From: an uncultured Bacteroidales bacterium
GTDB lineage: Bacteria > Bacteroidota > Bacteroidia > Bacteroidales > Muribaculaceae
Assembly: GCA_900547755.1 (NCBI GenBank)
Contig: URIC01000024.1
Coordinates: 1-32,162 of the forward strand
Reading direction: 5' to 3'
Length of the DNA: 32,162 bases
The notes beneath the pieces are model-generated. The model saw only the letters and a list, made by a program, of their open reading frames with translations, was not told where the DNA came from and ran no database searches. Below, piece after piece: positions 14,665-22,357 of the stretch (the stretch's first letter is position 1; each line of letters begins with the position of its first letter). The position numbers and the translations under genes are program-made.

Positions 14665-16049
14665 TTCTCTTTCAGGTAATCATCTATGGCCTTGGCGGCT
14701 TTGCGGCCGGCACCCATGGCCAGAATCACAGTGGCCGCGCCGGTTACGGCATCGCCTCCGGCAAATACACCGGGACGTGTGGTGACACCATGCTCGTCGG
14801 CCACGATGCAGCCGCGCTTGTTGGTGTCAAGACCCTTGGTGGTAGCCTTGATGAGCGGGTTGGGACTGGTACCCAGAGCCATAATCACCACATCGCAGTC
14901 CAGACGGAACTTGCTGTCGGGTATCTCCACGGGGGAACGACGTCCGGAGGCGTCAGGCTCGCCGAGTTCCATTTTCACGCAGTCTATGGCCACTACCTTA
15001 CCGCTCTCGTCACCTATCACGGCTACGGGATTAGTGAGCATACGGAAGTCTATGCCCTCCTCTTTGGCATGGTGTACTTCCTCCACACGGGCGGGAAGCT
15101 CGGCCTCGCTGCGGCGATAGACTATCACTGCATCGGCCCCTAAGCGCTTGGCCGTACGCACGGCATCCATAGCCACGTTGCCGCCACCCACCACTACTAT
15201 GCGGCGGCCTGTATATATAGGAGTGTCATAGTCATCTTCGTATGCTTTCATAAGGTTGGCACGGGTCAGGAACTCATTGGCGGAGAATACGCCGTTAAGG
15301 TTCTCGCCGGGGATACCCATGAAACGGGGCAGACCTGCGCCGGAACCTACAAAGACAGCATCGTAACCCTCCTTGTCCAGCAGGTCGTCGATGGTCATTG
15401 TGCGACCTATGATTACGTCTGTCTCTATATCCACACCGAGGTCTTTGACGGCCTGCACCTCCTTGGCAACAATCTTGTCCTTGGGCAGACGGAACTCGGG
15501 TATGCCGTATACCAGCACGCCGCCCACCTTGTGCAAGGCCTCGAAAATCTTCACCTCATAACCCATACGCGCCAGGTCGGAGGCGCAAGCCAGACCGGAA
15601 GGACCGGAACCCACCACAGCCACACGGCGGCCATTGAGCTTGATTTCAGGCTTGGGAAGTGAGTCGGCGTGCTCTATCTTCCAGTCGCCCACGTAGCGCT
15701 CCAACTTACCGATAGCTACCGGCTCGCTCTTGATGCCGAGTACGCAGGAACCCTCGCACTGACTCTCCTGGGGACATACGCGGCCACAGACACTGGGCAG
15801 CGAGCTGTCTACGGAGATAATGGAAGCGGCCTGAGCCACATCACCCTCGTGAAGGGCCTTGATGAACCCGGGTATATTCAGACCTACGGGACACGCCTGC
15901 ACACAGCGGGGACGCGGGCAGTTCAGACAGCGGGAAGCCTCGAGGGCCGCCTCCTGTGCGTCATATCCGTAACAAACTTCTTCAAAATTGGTGGCGCGGC
16001 GGGCGGGGTCCTGCTCGCGCACGGGGGTACGGGGAATCTTAACTGCCAT
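14661..16049 (-). CDS. NADPH-binding large subunit of Nfn-type transhydrogenase (GltD-like)
   Basis: This 462-residue iron-sulphur flavoprotein is often labelled glutamate synthase small subunit. The N-terminal cysteine pattern CLNCPRPRCVQACP and a later CGRVCPQESQCEGSC hold two [4Fe-4S] clusters. Two dinucleotide-binding motifs follow, VVGSGPSGLACA for FAD and VVGGGNVAMDA for NADPH. It directly follows and overlaps (11 bases) a PyrK/NfnA-like subunit. No glutamate synthase large subunit is present. The pair matches electron-bifurcating NADH-dependent ferredoxin:NADP+ oxidoreductase (NfnAB). I use the ATG at 16047-16049 (MAVKIPRTPV). A longer frame overlaps the upstream gene. Activity as sulphide dehydrogenase or GltA remains possible. 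Confidence 0.88.
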   Translation of the reverse strand: MAVKIPRTPVREQDPARRATNFEEVCYGYDAQEAALEASRCLNCPRPRCVQACPVGLNIPGFIKALHEGDVAQAASIISVDSSLPSVCGRVCPQESQCEGSCVLGIKSEPVAIGKLERYVGDWKIEHADSLPKPEIKLNGRRVAVVGSGPSGLACASDLARMGYEVKIFEALHKVGGVLVYGIPEFRLPKDKIVAKEVQAVKDLGVDIETDVIIGRTMTIDDLLDKEGYDAVFVGSGAGLPRFMGIPGENLNGVFSANEFLTRANLMKAYEDDYDTPIYTGRRIVVVGGGNVAMDAVRTAKRLGADAVIVYRRSEAELPARVEEVHHAKEEGIDFRMLTNPVAVIGDESGKVVAIDCVKMELGEPDASGRRSPVEIPDSKFRLDCDVVIMALGTSPNPLIKATTKGLDTNKRGCIVADEHGVTTRPGVFAGGDAVTGAATVILAMGAGRKAAKAIDDYLKEK

Positions 16050-16896
16050 GGCAAGTGCATTTATGGGTTTCGGGATTTGTCTTTTTATTGTCTCTGTACA
16101 TATTCTGGCGACGCATGGCCTCGTCAAAGTCTACCTTGTGTCCGTCGAACTCGGGTCCGTCCACACAGGTGAACAATGTCTTACCGTCCACACTCACGCG
16201 GCAGGCTCCGCACATACCGGTGCCGTCTACCATCAGCGCGTTCAGGCTCACCATTGTCGGGATACCCAGCTTCTTGGTGGTCATGGCGCCGAACTTCATC
16301 ATTATCATGGGACCGATAATCACGCAATGGTCAAAGTGACGTCCTTCGCGATTGACCATATCTTCCAGTTTGGCTGTCACAAGACCGTGGAAACCTGCGG
16401 AGCCGTCGTCTGTACAGAGATGTACACGGCCTACTTTGCTCATAGGCTCCACATAGGTGAAAAGGTCCTTGTTGCGGGCACCTATAATCACATCCGCCTC
16501 CACTCCGTGCTCGTGGAGCCATTTCACCTGCGGATATACGGGCGCTGTGCCCACGCCGCCGGCCACAAAGAGGATATTCATCTTCTTCAGCTCGTCTTCA
16601 GGAATATCCAGCAAGTCGGACGGACGGCCCAGAGGACCTGCAAAGTCGGCAAAGAAGTCACCTGCGTTCATCTCACAAATCTTACGGGAAGATATGCCCA
16701 CTATCTGGGTGACGATGGTCACTGTGCCACGCTCTGTGTCGTAGTCACAGATGGTGAGGGGAATACGCTCTCCCTTCTCATCGGTGCGGACAATTATGAA
16801 TTGTCCGGGCTTGGCGGCCTTGGCAACGCGGGGCGCGTGTACCACCATCTCATAAATGTTGGGCGCAAGCTCTTTTTTTTCTAAAATCTCAAACAT
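16039..16896 (-). CDS. FAD/[2Fe-2S] small subunit of Nfn-type transhydrogenase (NfnA/PyrK-like)
   Basis: This 285-residue ferredoxin-reductase-fold protein has an FAD-binding segment RIPLTICDYD (44-53) and an NAD-binding GGVGTAPVYP (113-122). Near the C-terminus it has three cysteines expected to hold a [2Fe-2S] cluster: Cys229, Cys232 and Cys244. The position where PyrK has its first cluster cysteine is Asp224 (VDGTGMCGAC). An aspartate ligand at this place is characteristic of NfnA, as I recall from the solved structures, and argues against PyrK. Downstream nfnB overlaps it by 11 bases. The complex would exchange electrons between NADH, ferredoxin and NADPH in the cytoplasm. It lies 54 bases downstream of serS. 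Confidence 0.88.
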   Translation of the reverse strand: MFEILEKKELAPNIYEMVVHAPRVAKAAKPGQFIIVRTDEKGERIPLTICDYDTERGTVTIVTQIVGISSRKICEMNAGDFFADFAGPLGRPSDLLDIPEDELKKMNILFVAGGVGTAPVYPQVKWLHEHGVEADVIIGARNKDLFTYVEPMSKVGRVHLCTDDGSAGFHGLVTAKLEDMVNREGRHFDHCVIIGPMIMMKFGAMTTKKLGIPTMVSLNALMVDGTGMCGACRVSVDGKTLFTCVDGPEFDGHKVDFDEAMRRQNMYRDNKKTNPETHKCTCHGS

Positions 16897-16950
16897 GTGT
16901 CGGTATAGATTTGGGTTTTATATTCAAGTTATGAATTCATAAGCCTGTAT

Positions 16951-18222
16951 TCAGCCAATCATGTCGAACCCGCAATATGGACGCAGCACTTCGGGTATCA
17001 CTATTCCCTCGGGTGTCTGATTGTTCTCCAACAGGGCGGCGACGATGCGCGGAAGCGCCAAAGCCGACCCATTCAGAGTGTGGCACAGATGTATTTTCTT
17101 ATCGGAATCGCGGTAACGACACTTCAGCCGGTTGGCCTGGTAGCTCTCGAAATTGGAGACGGAGCTTACCTCAAGCCAGCGCTTCTGAGCGGCACTCCAT
17201 ACCTCGAAGTCGAAAGTGATGGCGGAAGTGAAGCTCATGTCGCCGCCACACAGACGCAGTATGTGCCATGGCAAACCCAACTTGTCAAGCAAGCCCTGCA
17301 CATGGTCCTTCATCTCCTCCAAGGCGGCGTAGGAATTTTCAGGCTTCTCGATACGCACTATCTCCACCTTGTCAAACTGATGCAGACGATTCAGTCCGCG
17401 CACATCCTTGCCGTAGGAACCGGCTTCGCGACGCCAGCAGGGGGAATAGGCGCAATTCTTCTTCGGCAGCTCGGCCTCGGGAATAATCATGTCGCGATAT
17501 ATATTGGTGACAGGCACCTCGGCGGTAGGTATCAGGTAAAGGTTGTCGACCTGGCAGTGATACATCTGACCCTCTTTGTCTGGAAGCTGACCTGTGCCGT
17601 AGCCGGATGCCTCGTTAACCACAAAGGGGGGTTCCACCTCGATGTATCCGGCCTTCCAGGCCTCGTCCAGGAAGAACTGCTGCAAGGCACGTTGCAGACG
17701 CGCCCCCTTACCTATGTAAAAGGGGAAGCCGGCACCGGTCACCTTTACGCCCAACTCCCAGTCAATAATATTGTATTTGCGGGCAAGCTCCCAGTGGGGA
17801 AGCGCGTCGGGGCCGAGTTCCGGCATCGGACCGCCGCTTTTTTCAACTACATTGTCTTCGGCTGTAAGACCGTGGGGCACAGCCTCGCAAGGGGTATTGG
17901 GCACAGAGAGAAGCACTTCGCGCATACTGTCCTCGACTTGTACCAGTAAATCCTGAATACCTTTCTGACCGCTCTTCAGCGCAGCCACCTCGCTCTTGGC
18001 CTGCTCGGCCTCTTCCTTTTTGCCCTGCTTCATCAGCGCGCCGATGGAGGCGGCGAGTTTCTTAAGTTTTGATGCGTCGGAGTCACTCTTCTGCTGCAGA
18101 CGGCGACGCTCGGCATCAAGTTCCAATATCTTGTTTATGGGACCGGCGGCATCGAAACCTTTCACTGCCAGACGCTCTATTATGTATTGCGGATTGGCCT
18201 TGATGGCCTGAAGTGTAAGCAT
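16951..18222 (-). CDS. serS: serine-tRNA ligase
   Basis: This 423-residue class II synthetase charges tRNA-Ser and tRNA-Sec with serine. The N-terminal residues 30-105 form the charged antiparallel coiled-coil arm that grips the long variable arm of tRNA-Ser. Class II motif 2 is in SPCWRREAGSYGKDVRGLNR, and motif 3 is near the C-terminus (NGSALALPRIVAALLENNQ). Its length is normal. It begins 16 bases after yqeY, so the two are cotranscribed from the promoter at 18725-18755. Confidence 0.97.
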   Translation of the reverse strand: MLTLQAIKANPQYIIERLAVKGFDAAGPINKILELDAERRRLQQKSDSDASKLKKLAASIGALMKQGKKEEAEQAKSEVAALKSGQKGIQDLLVQVEDSMREVLLSVPNTPCEAVPHGLTAEDNVVEKSGGPMPELGPDALPHWELARKYNIIDWELGVKVTGAGFPFYIGKGARLQRALQQFFLDEAWKAGYIEVEPPFVVNEASGYGTGQLPDKEGQMYHCQVDNLYLIPTAEVPVTNIYRDMIIPEAELPKKNCAYSPCWRREAGSYGKDVRGLNRLHQFDKVEIVRIEKPENSYAALEEMKDHVQGLLDKLGLPWHILRLCGGDMSFTSAITFDFEVWSAAQKRWLEVSSVSNFESYQANRLKCRYRDSDKKIHLCHTLNGSALALPRIVAALLENNQTPEGIVIPEVLRPYCGFDMIG

Positions 18223-18238
18223 AATACTATATATGTTT

Positions 18239-18688
18239 TTAGCCTAATAACTCTTTTACTTTGGCATTGATGGCACGCCCCTCGGCACGTCCAGCCAGGC
18301 GCTTGGAGGCCACACCCATCACCTTACCCATCTCCTTGAGGGATGAAGCACCGGTCTCGGCGATGATAGCCTTCAGCTCAGCCTCCAATTCGGCATCGCT
18401 AAGCTGCTTGGGAAGGTATTCTTCCAATACGGCGGCCTCGGCCAGCTCTCCTTCGGCCAGCTCCGGACGATTGTTATCAGTATAAATCTTGGCACTCTCT
18501 TTGCGCTGCTTCACCATTTTGACGAGGATAGAAATAGCCTTGTCATCGGAAAGTTCGCCGTTGGCACCCTTGGCGGTTTTAGCCTCCAGGAACTCTTTTT
18601 TAGCGCCACGCAAAGCCTCGAGGCGCACTTTTTCACGAGCGAGCATCGCCTTCTTGATGTCCTCGCTTACCTGAGTGAATAAATCCAT
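18239..18688 (-). CDS. GatB/YqeY domain protein
   Basis: This 149-residue helical protein of the YqeY family resembles the tail domain of the amidotransferase subunit GatB, which binds tRNA. Stand-alone YqeY has no firmly established role. Family features are LFTQVSEDIKKAMLAREK at the N-terminus, the KQRKESAKIYTDNNRPELAEGE block in the middle, and the GxxxKEMGKVMG segment near the end. I use the ATG at 18686-18688 (MDLFTQ) rather than the TTG two codons earlier. It heads the seven-gene minus-strand operon that continues to queG. Confidence 0.94.
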   Translation of the reverse strand: MDLFTQVSEDIKKAMLAREKVRLEALRGAKKEFLEAKTAKGANGELSDDKAISILVKMVKQRKESAKIYTDNNRPELAEGELAEAAVLEEYLPKQLSDAELEAELKAIIAETGASSLKEMGKVMGVASKRLAGRAEGRAINAKVKELLG

Positions 18689-18724
18689 AATCAACTAATA
18701 TTTAATGCGCAATATATTAATGTG

Positions 18725-18755
18725 CAAAATTAGTCAATTCCTGATTCATTTCAAA
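18725..18755 (-). promoter_or_regulatory. promoter of the yqeY-serS-nfnAB-tsaE-birA-queG operon
   Basis: On the minus strand, TTTG (18752-18755), 19 bases, then TAATTTTG (18725-18732) is an exact Bacteroidota promoter match 37 bases before the first start codon. Confidence 0.8.
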
Positions 18756-18859
18756 ACCGATACCCCGATTTTTTATAAAACTACAGACTCATGCCCGTTT
18801 TTCATGTCTCATAGCCGTCAGCTACAAGCAGTCTGCAGGTTCGTATAGCGTAGAAATTC

Positions 18860-18896
18860 AAAATACAAAAACGCCGGCCCATGGTGGGGTCGGCGT
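18860..18896 (-). terminator. terminator of the tRNA-Glu-rpsT-tRNA-Glu unit
   Basis: ACGCCGGCCC (18871-18880) pairs with the strand ending GGGGTCGGCGT (18896) over 10 bp with one G-U pair. On the minus strand it is followed by a U-rich stretch. It begins 5 bases beyond the tRNA's CCA end. Confidence 0.85.
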
Positions 18897-18900
18897 CTCG

Positions 18901-18975
18901 TGGTAGCCCATAGCAGAGTCGAACTGCTCTTTAGAGAATGAAAATCTCTCGTCCTAACCGATAGACGAATGGGCC
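18901..18975 (-). tRNA. tRNA-Glu (TTC), copy 1
   Basis: Read on the minus strand this is a full cloverleaf with acceptor GGCCCAT/ATGGGCT, anticodon stem AGAGA/TCTCT, loop TTTTCAT giving anticodon TTC, T-loop GTTCGACT, discriminator A and encoded CCA. It is identical to the copy at 19394-19468. Confidence 0.95.
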
Positions 18976-19105
18976 ACATCCGGCTTGCCTGCGGAATCGG
19001 ATGCCTTACATATTTCCTCTGCAGCCGAAACCGCAGGACTCAAGACATTCCGTAGGGCAAGTGTTTTTTGCGACTGCCGCCTCATGCGACAGCGTGTTAC
19101 TTTTC

Positions 19106-19357
19106 TTACAGAGAATTGACGTGCTTGGCCAGCTTGCTCTTCAGGTTGCGTGCCTTGTTCTTGGAGATGATGTTCTTGCGGCCCAGACGGTCCAAAAGCT
19201 GCTCTACCTTAGGAAGGGCTGCAGCAGCTTCGGCCTTATCGGTCATTTTTCTGATGCGACGTACCATGGTGCGAGAAGTCTTGGCCCAGTAACGGTTCTC
19301 GATTCTTCTCTTCTCCGTCTGACGGATTCTCTTCTCAGATGATTTATGATTTGCCAT
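19106..19357 (-). CDS. rpsT: 30S ribosomal protein S20
   Basis: This 83-residue, very basic and alpha-helical protein binds 16S rRNA early in 30S assembly. The N-terminus MANHKSSEKRIRQTEKRR and the later NIISKNKARNLKSKLAKHV block are typical of S20. Its length is normal. It lies between two identical tRNA-Glu genes on the same strand, 36 bases after the first and 130 before the second. One promoter and one terminator bracket all three, so the transcript probably needs processing to release the tRNAs. Confidence 0.97.
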   Translation of the reverse strand: MANHKSSEKRIRQTEKRRIENRYWAKTSRTMVRRIRKMTDKAEAAAALPKVEQLLDRLGRKNIISKNKARNLKSKLAKHVNSL

Positions 19358-19393
19358 CTTGTTGTGAATTCTTGCTTTGTGTTGTTAATTTAT

Positions 19394-19468
19394 TGGTAGC
19401 CCATAGCAGAGTCGAACTGCTCTTTAGAGAATGAAAATCTCTCGTCCTAACCGATAGACGAATGGGCC
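19394..19468 (-). tRNA. tRNA-Glu (TTC), copy 2
   Basis: Identical in sequence to 18901-18975, with encoded CCA. It is the first gene of the three-gene unit and lies about 45 bases after the promoter. Confidence 0.95.
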
Positions 19469-19514
19469 ACTTGATATGCAGCTACGCCCTACCTTAGGGC
19501 GCAATTTGCAGACG

Positions 19515-19545
19515 CAAAGTTACGAAGTTTTTATATTTCCACAAA
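19515..19545 (-). promoter_or_regulatory. promoter of the tRNA-Glu-rpsT-tRNA-Glu unit
   Basis: On the minus strand, TTTG (19542-19545), 19 bases, then TAACTTTG (19515-19522) is an exact match to the Bacteroidota pattern. Confidence 0.8.
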
Positions 19546-19648
19546 ATAATTTTATTGTTTTTTTATATATTACACATTTTCAGTGTTTTACAACTTTATT
19601 ATTTTAACAATTCACCTCCTTTAGGATGTATATATCTTATAAATTTCC

Positions 19649-20623
19649 TCATTTGCTGAGTTCCAACATCCTTTCGATAGGGCGCAGCGCTTTCTCGGCT
19701 ATCTGCGGGTCTACGGTCACTTCCGGCGACTCATGCAGCAGGGCCTCGTACACCTTGCGCAGAGTGCCGAGCTTCATGTACTCGCACATATTGCATTGGC
19801 ACTCGGCATCGTCTGCCGGAGCCGCCATAAAGTTTTTCTCCGGACATGCCAGACGCATCTCCCTGAGAATACCGCTCTCGGTGACTACTATAAACTCGGA
19901 AGCCTGTTCGGTCCTGGCATATTGCAGCAAAGCCGCCGTGCTGCCCACCTTGTCGGCGATGAGCTGCAGAGGCTTGCGGCACTCGGGATGAACCAGCACT
20001 TTGGCATCGGGATGTTCCTTCTTCAGAGCGAGAATACCCTCCAGGCTAAATCGGTCATGCACATGACAGGCACCATCCCAAAGCAACATATCCCTGCCGG
20101 TGACGGAATTGATATACCCGCCCAGGTTCTTGTCCGGCCCGAAGATTATCTTCTCATCGGCAGGCAGGGAGTCCACTACCTTGCGGGCGTTGCCGCTGGT
20201 CACCACGATGTCCGTAAGCGCCTTCACCGCCGCCGAAGTGTTCACATAGCTTATGACCGTGTGGTCGGGGTGAGCCTTCACGAACTCTTCGAACTCGTGA
20301 GCCGGACAGCTGTCGGCCAAAGAGCATCCGGCTTCAGGGTCCGGAATCAGCACTTTCTTCTCCGGACAAAGAATCTTGGCGGTCTCGCCCATGAAATGTA
20401 CTCCACACATGACTATAATGTCCGCATCTGTCTCCGCAGCCATCTGTGCCAAGGCCAACGAATCGCCTATGCGGTCCGCTATCTCCTGCACTTCGTCTCG
20501 CTGGTAATAGTGGGCCATGATTATTGCGTTCTTCTCCTTTTTGAGCCTGTTTATCTCATTGCGGAGAAACTGCGCCTCTTCACTCTTTTGCCCCATAGGG
20601 GAGCAGCAATCCTGCTTACTCAT
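19649..20623 (-). CDS. nadA: quinolinate synthase (NadA)
   Basis: This 324-residue [4Fe-4S] enzyme condenses iminoaspartate with dihydroxyacetone phosphate to quinolinate in de novo NAD synthesis, using the product of NadB encoded at the left of the window. The three repeated-domain signatures are visible: IIMAHYYQRDEVQ near residue 34, IVMCGVHFMGETAKILCP in the first third, and the later VHPECR and ECQCNMCEYMKLGTL with the cluster cysteines. An oxygen-sensitive cluster is expected. It is divergent from the TrmH-family gene across the nonamer-rich region. Confidence 0.97.
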   Translation of the reverse strand: MSKQDCCSPMGQKSEEAQFLRNEINRLKKEKNAIIMAHYYQRDEVQEIADRIGDSLALAQMAAETDADIIVMCGVHFMGETAKILCPEKKVLIPDPEAGCSLADSCPAHEFEEFVKAHPDHTVISYVNTSAAVKALTDIVVTSGNARKVVDSLPADEKIIFGPDKNLGGYINSVTGRDMLLWDGACHVHDRFSLEGILALKKEHPDAKVLVHPECRKPLQLIADKVGSTAALLQYARTEQASEFIVVTESGILREMRLACPEKNFMAAPADDAECQCNMCEYMKLGTLRKVYEALLHESPEVTVDPQIAEKALRPIERMLELSK

Positions 20624-20818
20624 ATATTATCGGTGGATTAAAATTTTATTCTTCTAAAAAGATTGTTTCTGTTTATATGGGTGTAGATAATGTAGATAAA
20701 GCGTGTAACTGAAAGTTCATTCTTACTTTGTCGGAAAAGGTTATAAAGTCTGTTTACACAGCCTTTGTTTGTCTGTCAGTGTGTTGCATACTTTCTCTAC
20801 ATACTAACTTACACGCGG

Positions 20819-20826
20819 CAAAGTTA
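20819..20826 (-). promoter_or_regulatory. candidate -7 element for nadA
   Basis: TAACTTTG on the minus strand matches the -7 consensus, but no TTTG sits at the right distance and it is about 195 bases before the start codon. Tentative. Confidence 0.3.
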
Positions 20827-21025
20827 CTAAAAATCTCCGTTAGGTATGTAGAAAAACCGCTTTAAAAATGTAGATACATCGGTAAACACAAACAAATAAC
20901 TTTCTTTGGCTATATGCCGGACAAGTACGCTTATAAATAAAGACGATAAGTGCAAATCAAGTTGTTTCAAATGTATCTGCCGGTTTTATAAAGGTTATCT
21001 ACAGGTTATCTACACATCCGGGAGG

Positions 21026-21057
21026 GTTGTGTGTGAGGTAGGAAATTAGTAATTTTG
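21026..21057 (+). promoter_or_regulatory. promoter of the TrmH-family gene
   Basis: GTTG (21026-21029, one change from TTTG), 20 bases, then TAATTTTG (21050-21057). The start codon begins 8 bases after the element, so the mRNA would have almost no leader. Confidence 0.6.
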
Positions 21058-21064
21058 CATCACA

Positions 21065-21598
21065 ATGGACAGAATAAAAAAGAACATAATAGAGCTTACA
21101 CGTATGGAGGCGTCGCAGTGGCACGACGCTAACAAGCTCCCGTTGCGTCTGCTTTTGGACGACATTCGCTCGCTTAATAATGTAGGCTCCATGCTCCGTA
21201 CTTCAGATGCTTTTATGGTAGACGAGGTGATAATGTGCGGTATCACCGGCACACCTCCCGGCCCGGAGATACACAAAACGGCACTCGGAGCCGAGGAGTC
21301 GGTGCGATGGCGACACGTGTCTTCCTGCATAGAGGAAGTGAAAGCCCTGCAGGCCGCCGGATGGAAAGTGTGTGTACTGGAGCAGACTCATAATTCAGTG
21401 CCACTGGATTGCTTCGCTCCCTTAAAAGAGGAGAAATATGCAATCGTTGCCGGAAACGAAGTGCATGGAGTGGACCAGCAGGTAGTGGATGCAGCCGACT
21501 ATGTCTTGGAGATACCTCAATTCGGAGCCAAACACTCTCTAAACGTATCGGTAAGCGTCGGCATAGCCCTCTGGACCTTCTTCGCGGCCATGAAGTGA
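21065..21598 (+). CDS. TrmH/SpoU-family RNA methyltransferase
   Basis: This 177-residue SPOUT-fold enzyme transfers methyl from S-adenosylmethionine to RNA, usually a ribose 2'-OH in tRNA or rRNA. The three family motifs are visible: IRSLNNVGSMLRTSDAF (motif 1 with Asn and Arg), YAIVAGNEVHGVDQQV (motif 2) and IPQFGAKHSLNVSVSVGIALW (motif 3, forming the trefoil knot). There is no N-terminal RNA-binding domain, so it resembles short TrmH/TrmL-like members. The exact target cannot be read from sequence. It is divergent from nadA and convergent with mscL, with a shared terminator. Confidence 0.9.
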   Translation: MDRIKKNIIELTRMEASQWHDANKLPLRLLLDDIRSLNNVGSMLRTSDAFMVDEVIMCGITGTPPGPEIHKTALGAEESVRWRHVSSCIEEVKALQAAGWKVCVLEQTHNSVPLDCFAPLKEEKYAIVAGNEVHGVDQQVVDAADYVLEIPQFGAKHSLNVSVSVGIALWTFFAAMK

Positions 21599-21600
21599 AA

Positions 21601-21633
21601 AATAATTCCTCAGAGACTATCTGAGGAATTATT
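21601..21633. terminator. bidirectional terminator between the TrmH-family gene and mscL
   Basis: A perfect 14-bp stem (AATAATTCCTCAGA at 21601-21614 with TCTGAGGAATTATT at 21620-21633) and a GACTA loop. A T-run follows on the minus strand, and AT-rich sequence follows on the plus strand. Confidence 0.85.
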
Positions 21634-21647
21634 ATAAGGATAGAAAT

Positions 21648-22082
21648 TTATTTTTTGTTTTGTTCCTTCAGGAGGTCACGTATTTCAGTGAGGAGTTCTA
21701 CATCGGGGGCGGGTTTCTCCGGCTCGGCGGGTTTGGCGGCTTCCTGACGGTGGAACTTCTGCATCAGTCTGATGGCCATAAAGATACAGAAAGCTATTAT
21801 AAGGAAGTCCACTATATTCTGGATGAACATACCGTAGTTTATGGTCACGGCCTCTTTGGCGCCTTCTCCGGCTGCGGTGGCCGCCTCTCCTTCCTTAATC
21901 ACATACTTCAGGTCCTTGAAGTCCATACCCCCGGTAAGGACTCCCACCACAGGCATAATCATGTCATCCACCAGAGAAGACACTATCTTGCCGAAAGCAC
22001 CGCCTATGATAACACCGACAGCCATGTCAATCACATTGCCACGCATGGCAAACTCTTTGAAATCAGATAAAAATTTTCCCAT
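21648..22082 (-). CDS. mscL: large-conductance mechanosensitive channel MscL
   Basis: This 144-residue inner-membrane channel opens on membrane tension to release solutes during hypo-osmotic shock, as a pentamer. The N-terminal FKEFAMRGNVIDMAVGVIIGGAFGKIVSSLV contains the pore-lining first membrane helix with its glycine pattern. A periplasmic loop and the second membrane helix (FIQNIVDFLIIAFCIFMAIRL) follow, and then a charged cytoplasmic helix (residues 124-144). Its length is normal. It is one of three genes right of the nadA/trmH gap that run on the minus strand. Confidence 0.96.
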   Translation of the reverse strand: MGKFLSDFKEFAMRGNVIDMAVGVIIGGAFGKIVSSLVDDMIMPVVGVLTGGMDFKDLKYVIKEGEAATAAGEGAKEAVTINYGMFIQNIVDFLIIAFCIFMAIRLMQKFHRQEAAKPAEPEKPAPDVELLTEIRDLLKEQNKK

Positions 22083-22248
22083 ATTTCAGTTTTTAAATAA
22101 AGTTCACTAAAATTAAAATACATTTATCGCACAAAAGGTTTGTTGAGTTGTTAGGAAAAATGAAGTTCTTCCGGTAAAGAAGAAGATTGAATTTTGCAAA
22201 CCAGGTAAAAAAGGAGCGGATTATTGTCCATATCTCAAAAAAAATACT

Positions 22249-22256
22249 TATATTTG
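22249..22256 (+). promoter_or_regulatory. -7 element of gapA
   Basis: TATATTTG matches the -7 consensus about 100 bases before the start codon. Only ATTG is seen near the -33 position, at a 22-base spacing. Confidence 0.5.
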
Positions 22257-22357
22257 CAGAAATTTAAGGGCGGCATATTGCTGTATATGCCGATGTAAAC
22301 TTTTTGAGTGTATTAACAGATTGTGAACATTAACTATAACCCCAAAGAAATATTACA

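Larger units (their letters stand above)
20624..21064. other. candidate replication origin between nadA and the TrmH-family gene
   Basis: No gene is seen in these 441 bases. Four perfect TTATCTACA nonamers occur: two abutting in one orientation (20682-20690, 20691-20699, read as TGTAGATAA) and two 11 bases apart in the other (20995-21003, 21006-21014). One-mismatch copies lie at 20793-20801, 20847-20855 and 20869-20877. The nonamer differs at one position from the E. coli DnaA box TTATCCACA. An AT-rich stretch (20639-20676) adjoins the left pair and could be the unwinding element. Gene orientation switches here. dnaA is not in the window. Operator sites for a regulator of nadA are the main alternative. 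Confidence 0.55.

Noticed and set aside
14661..16049. Annotation as glutamate synthase small subunit
   Set aside because: No glutamate synthase large subunit is nearby, and the overlapping upstream gene encodes an NfnA-like subunit with the Asp/Cys cluster pattern, so the Nfn assignment is preferred. The possibility is noted in the entry.
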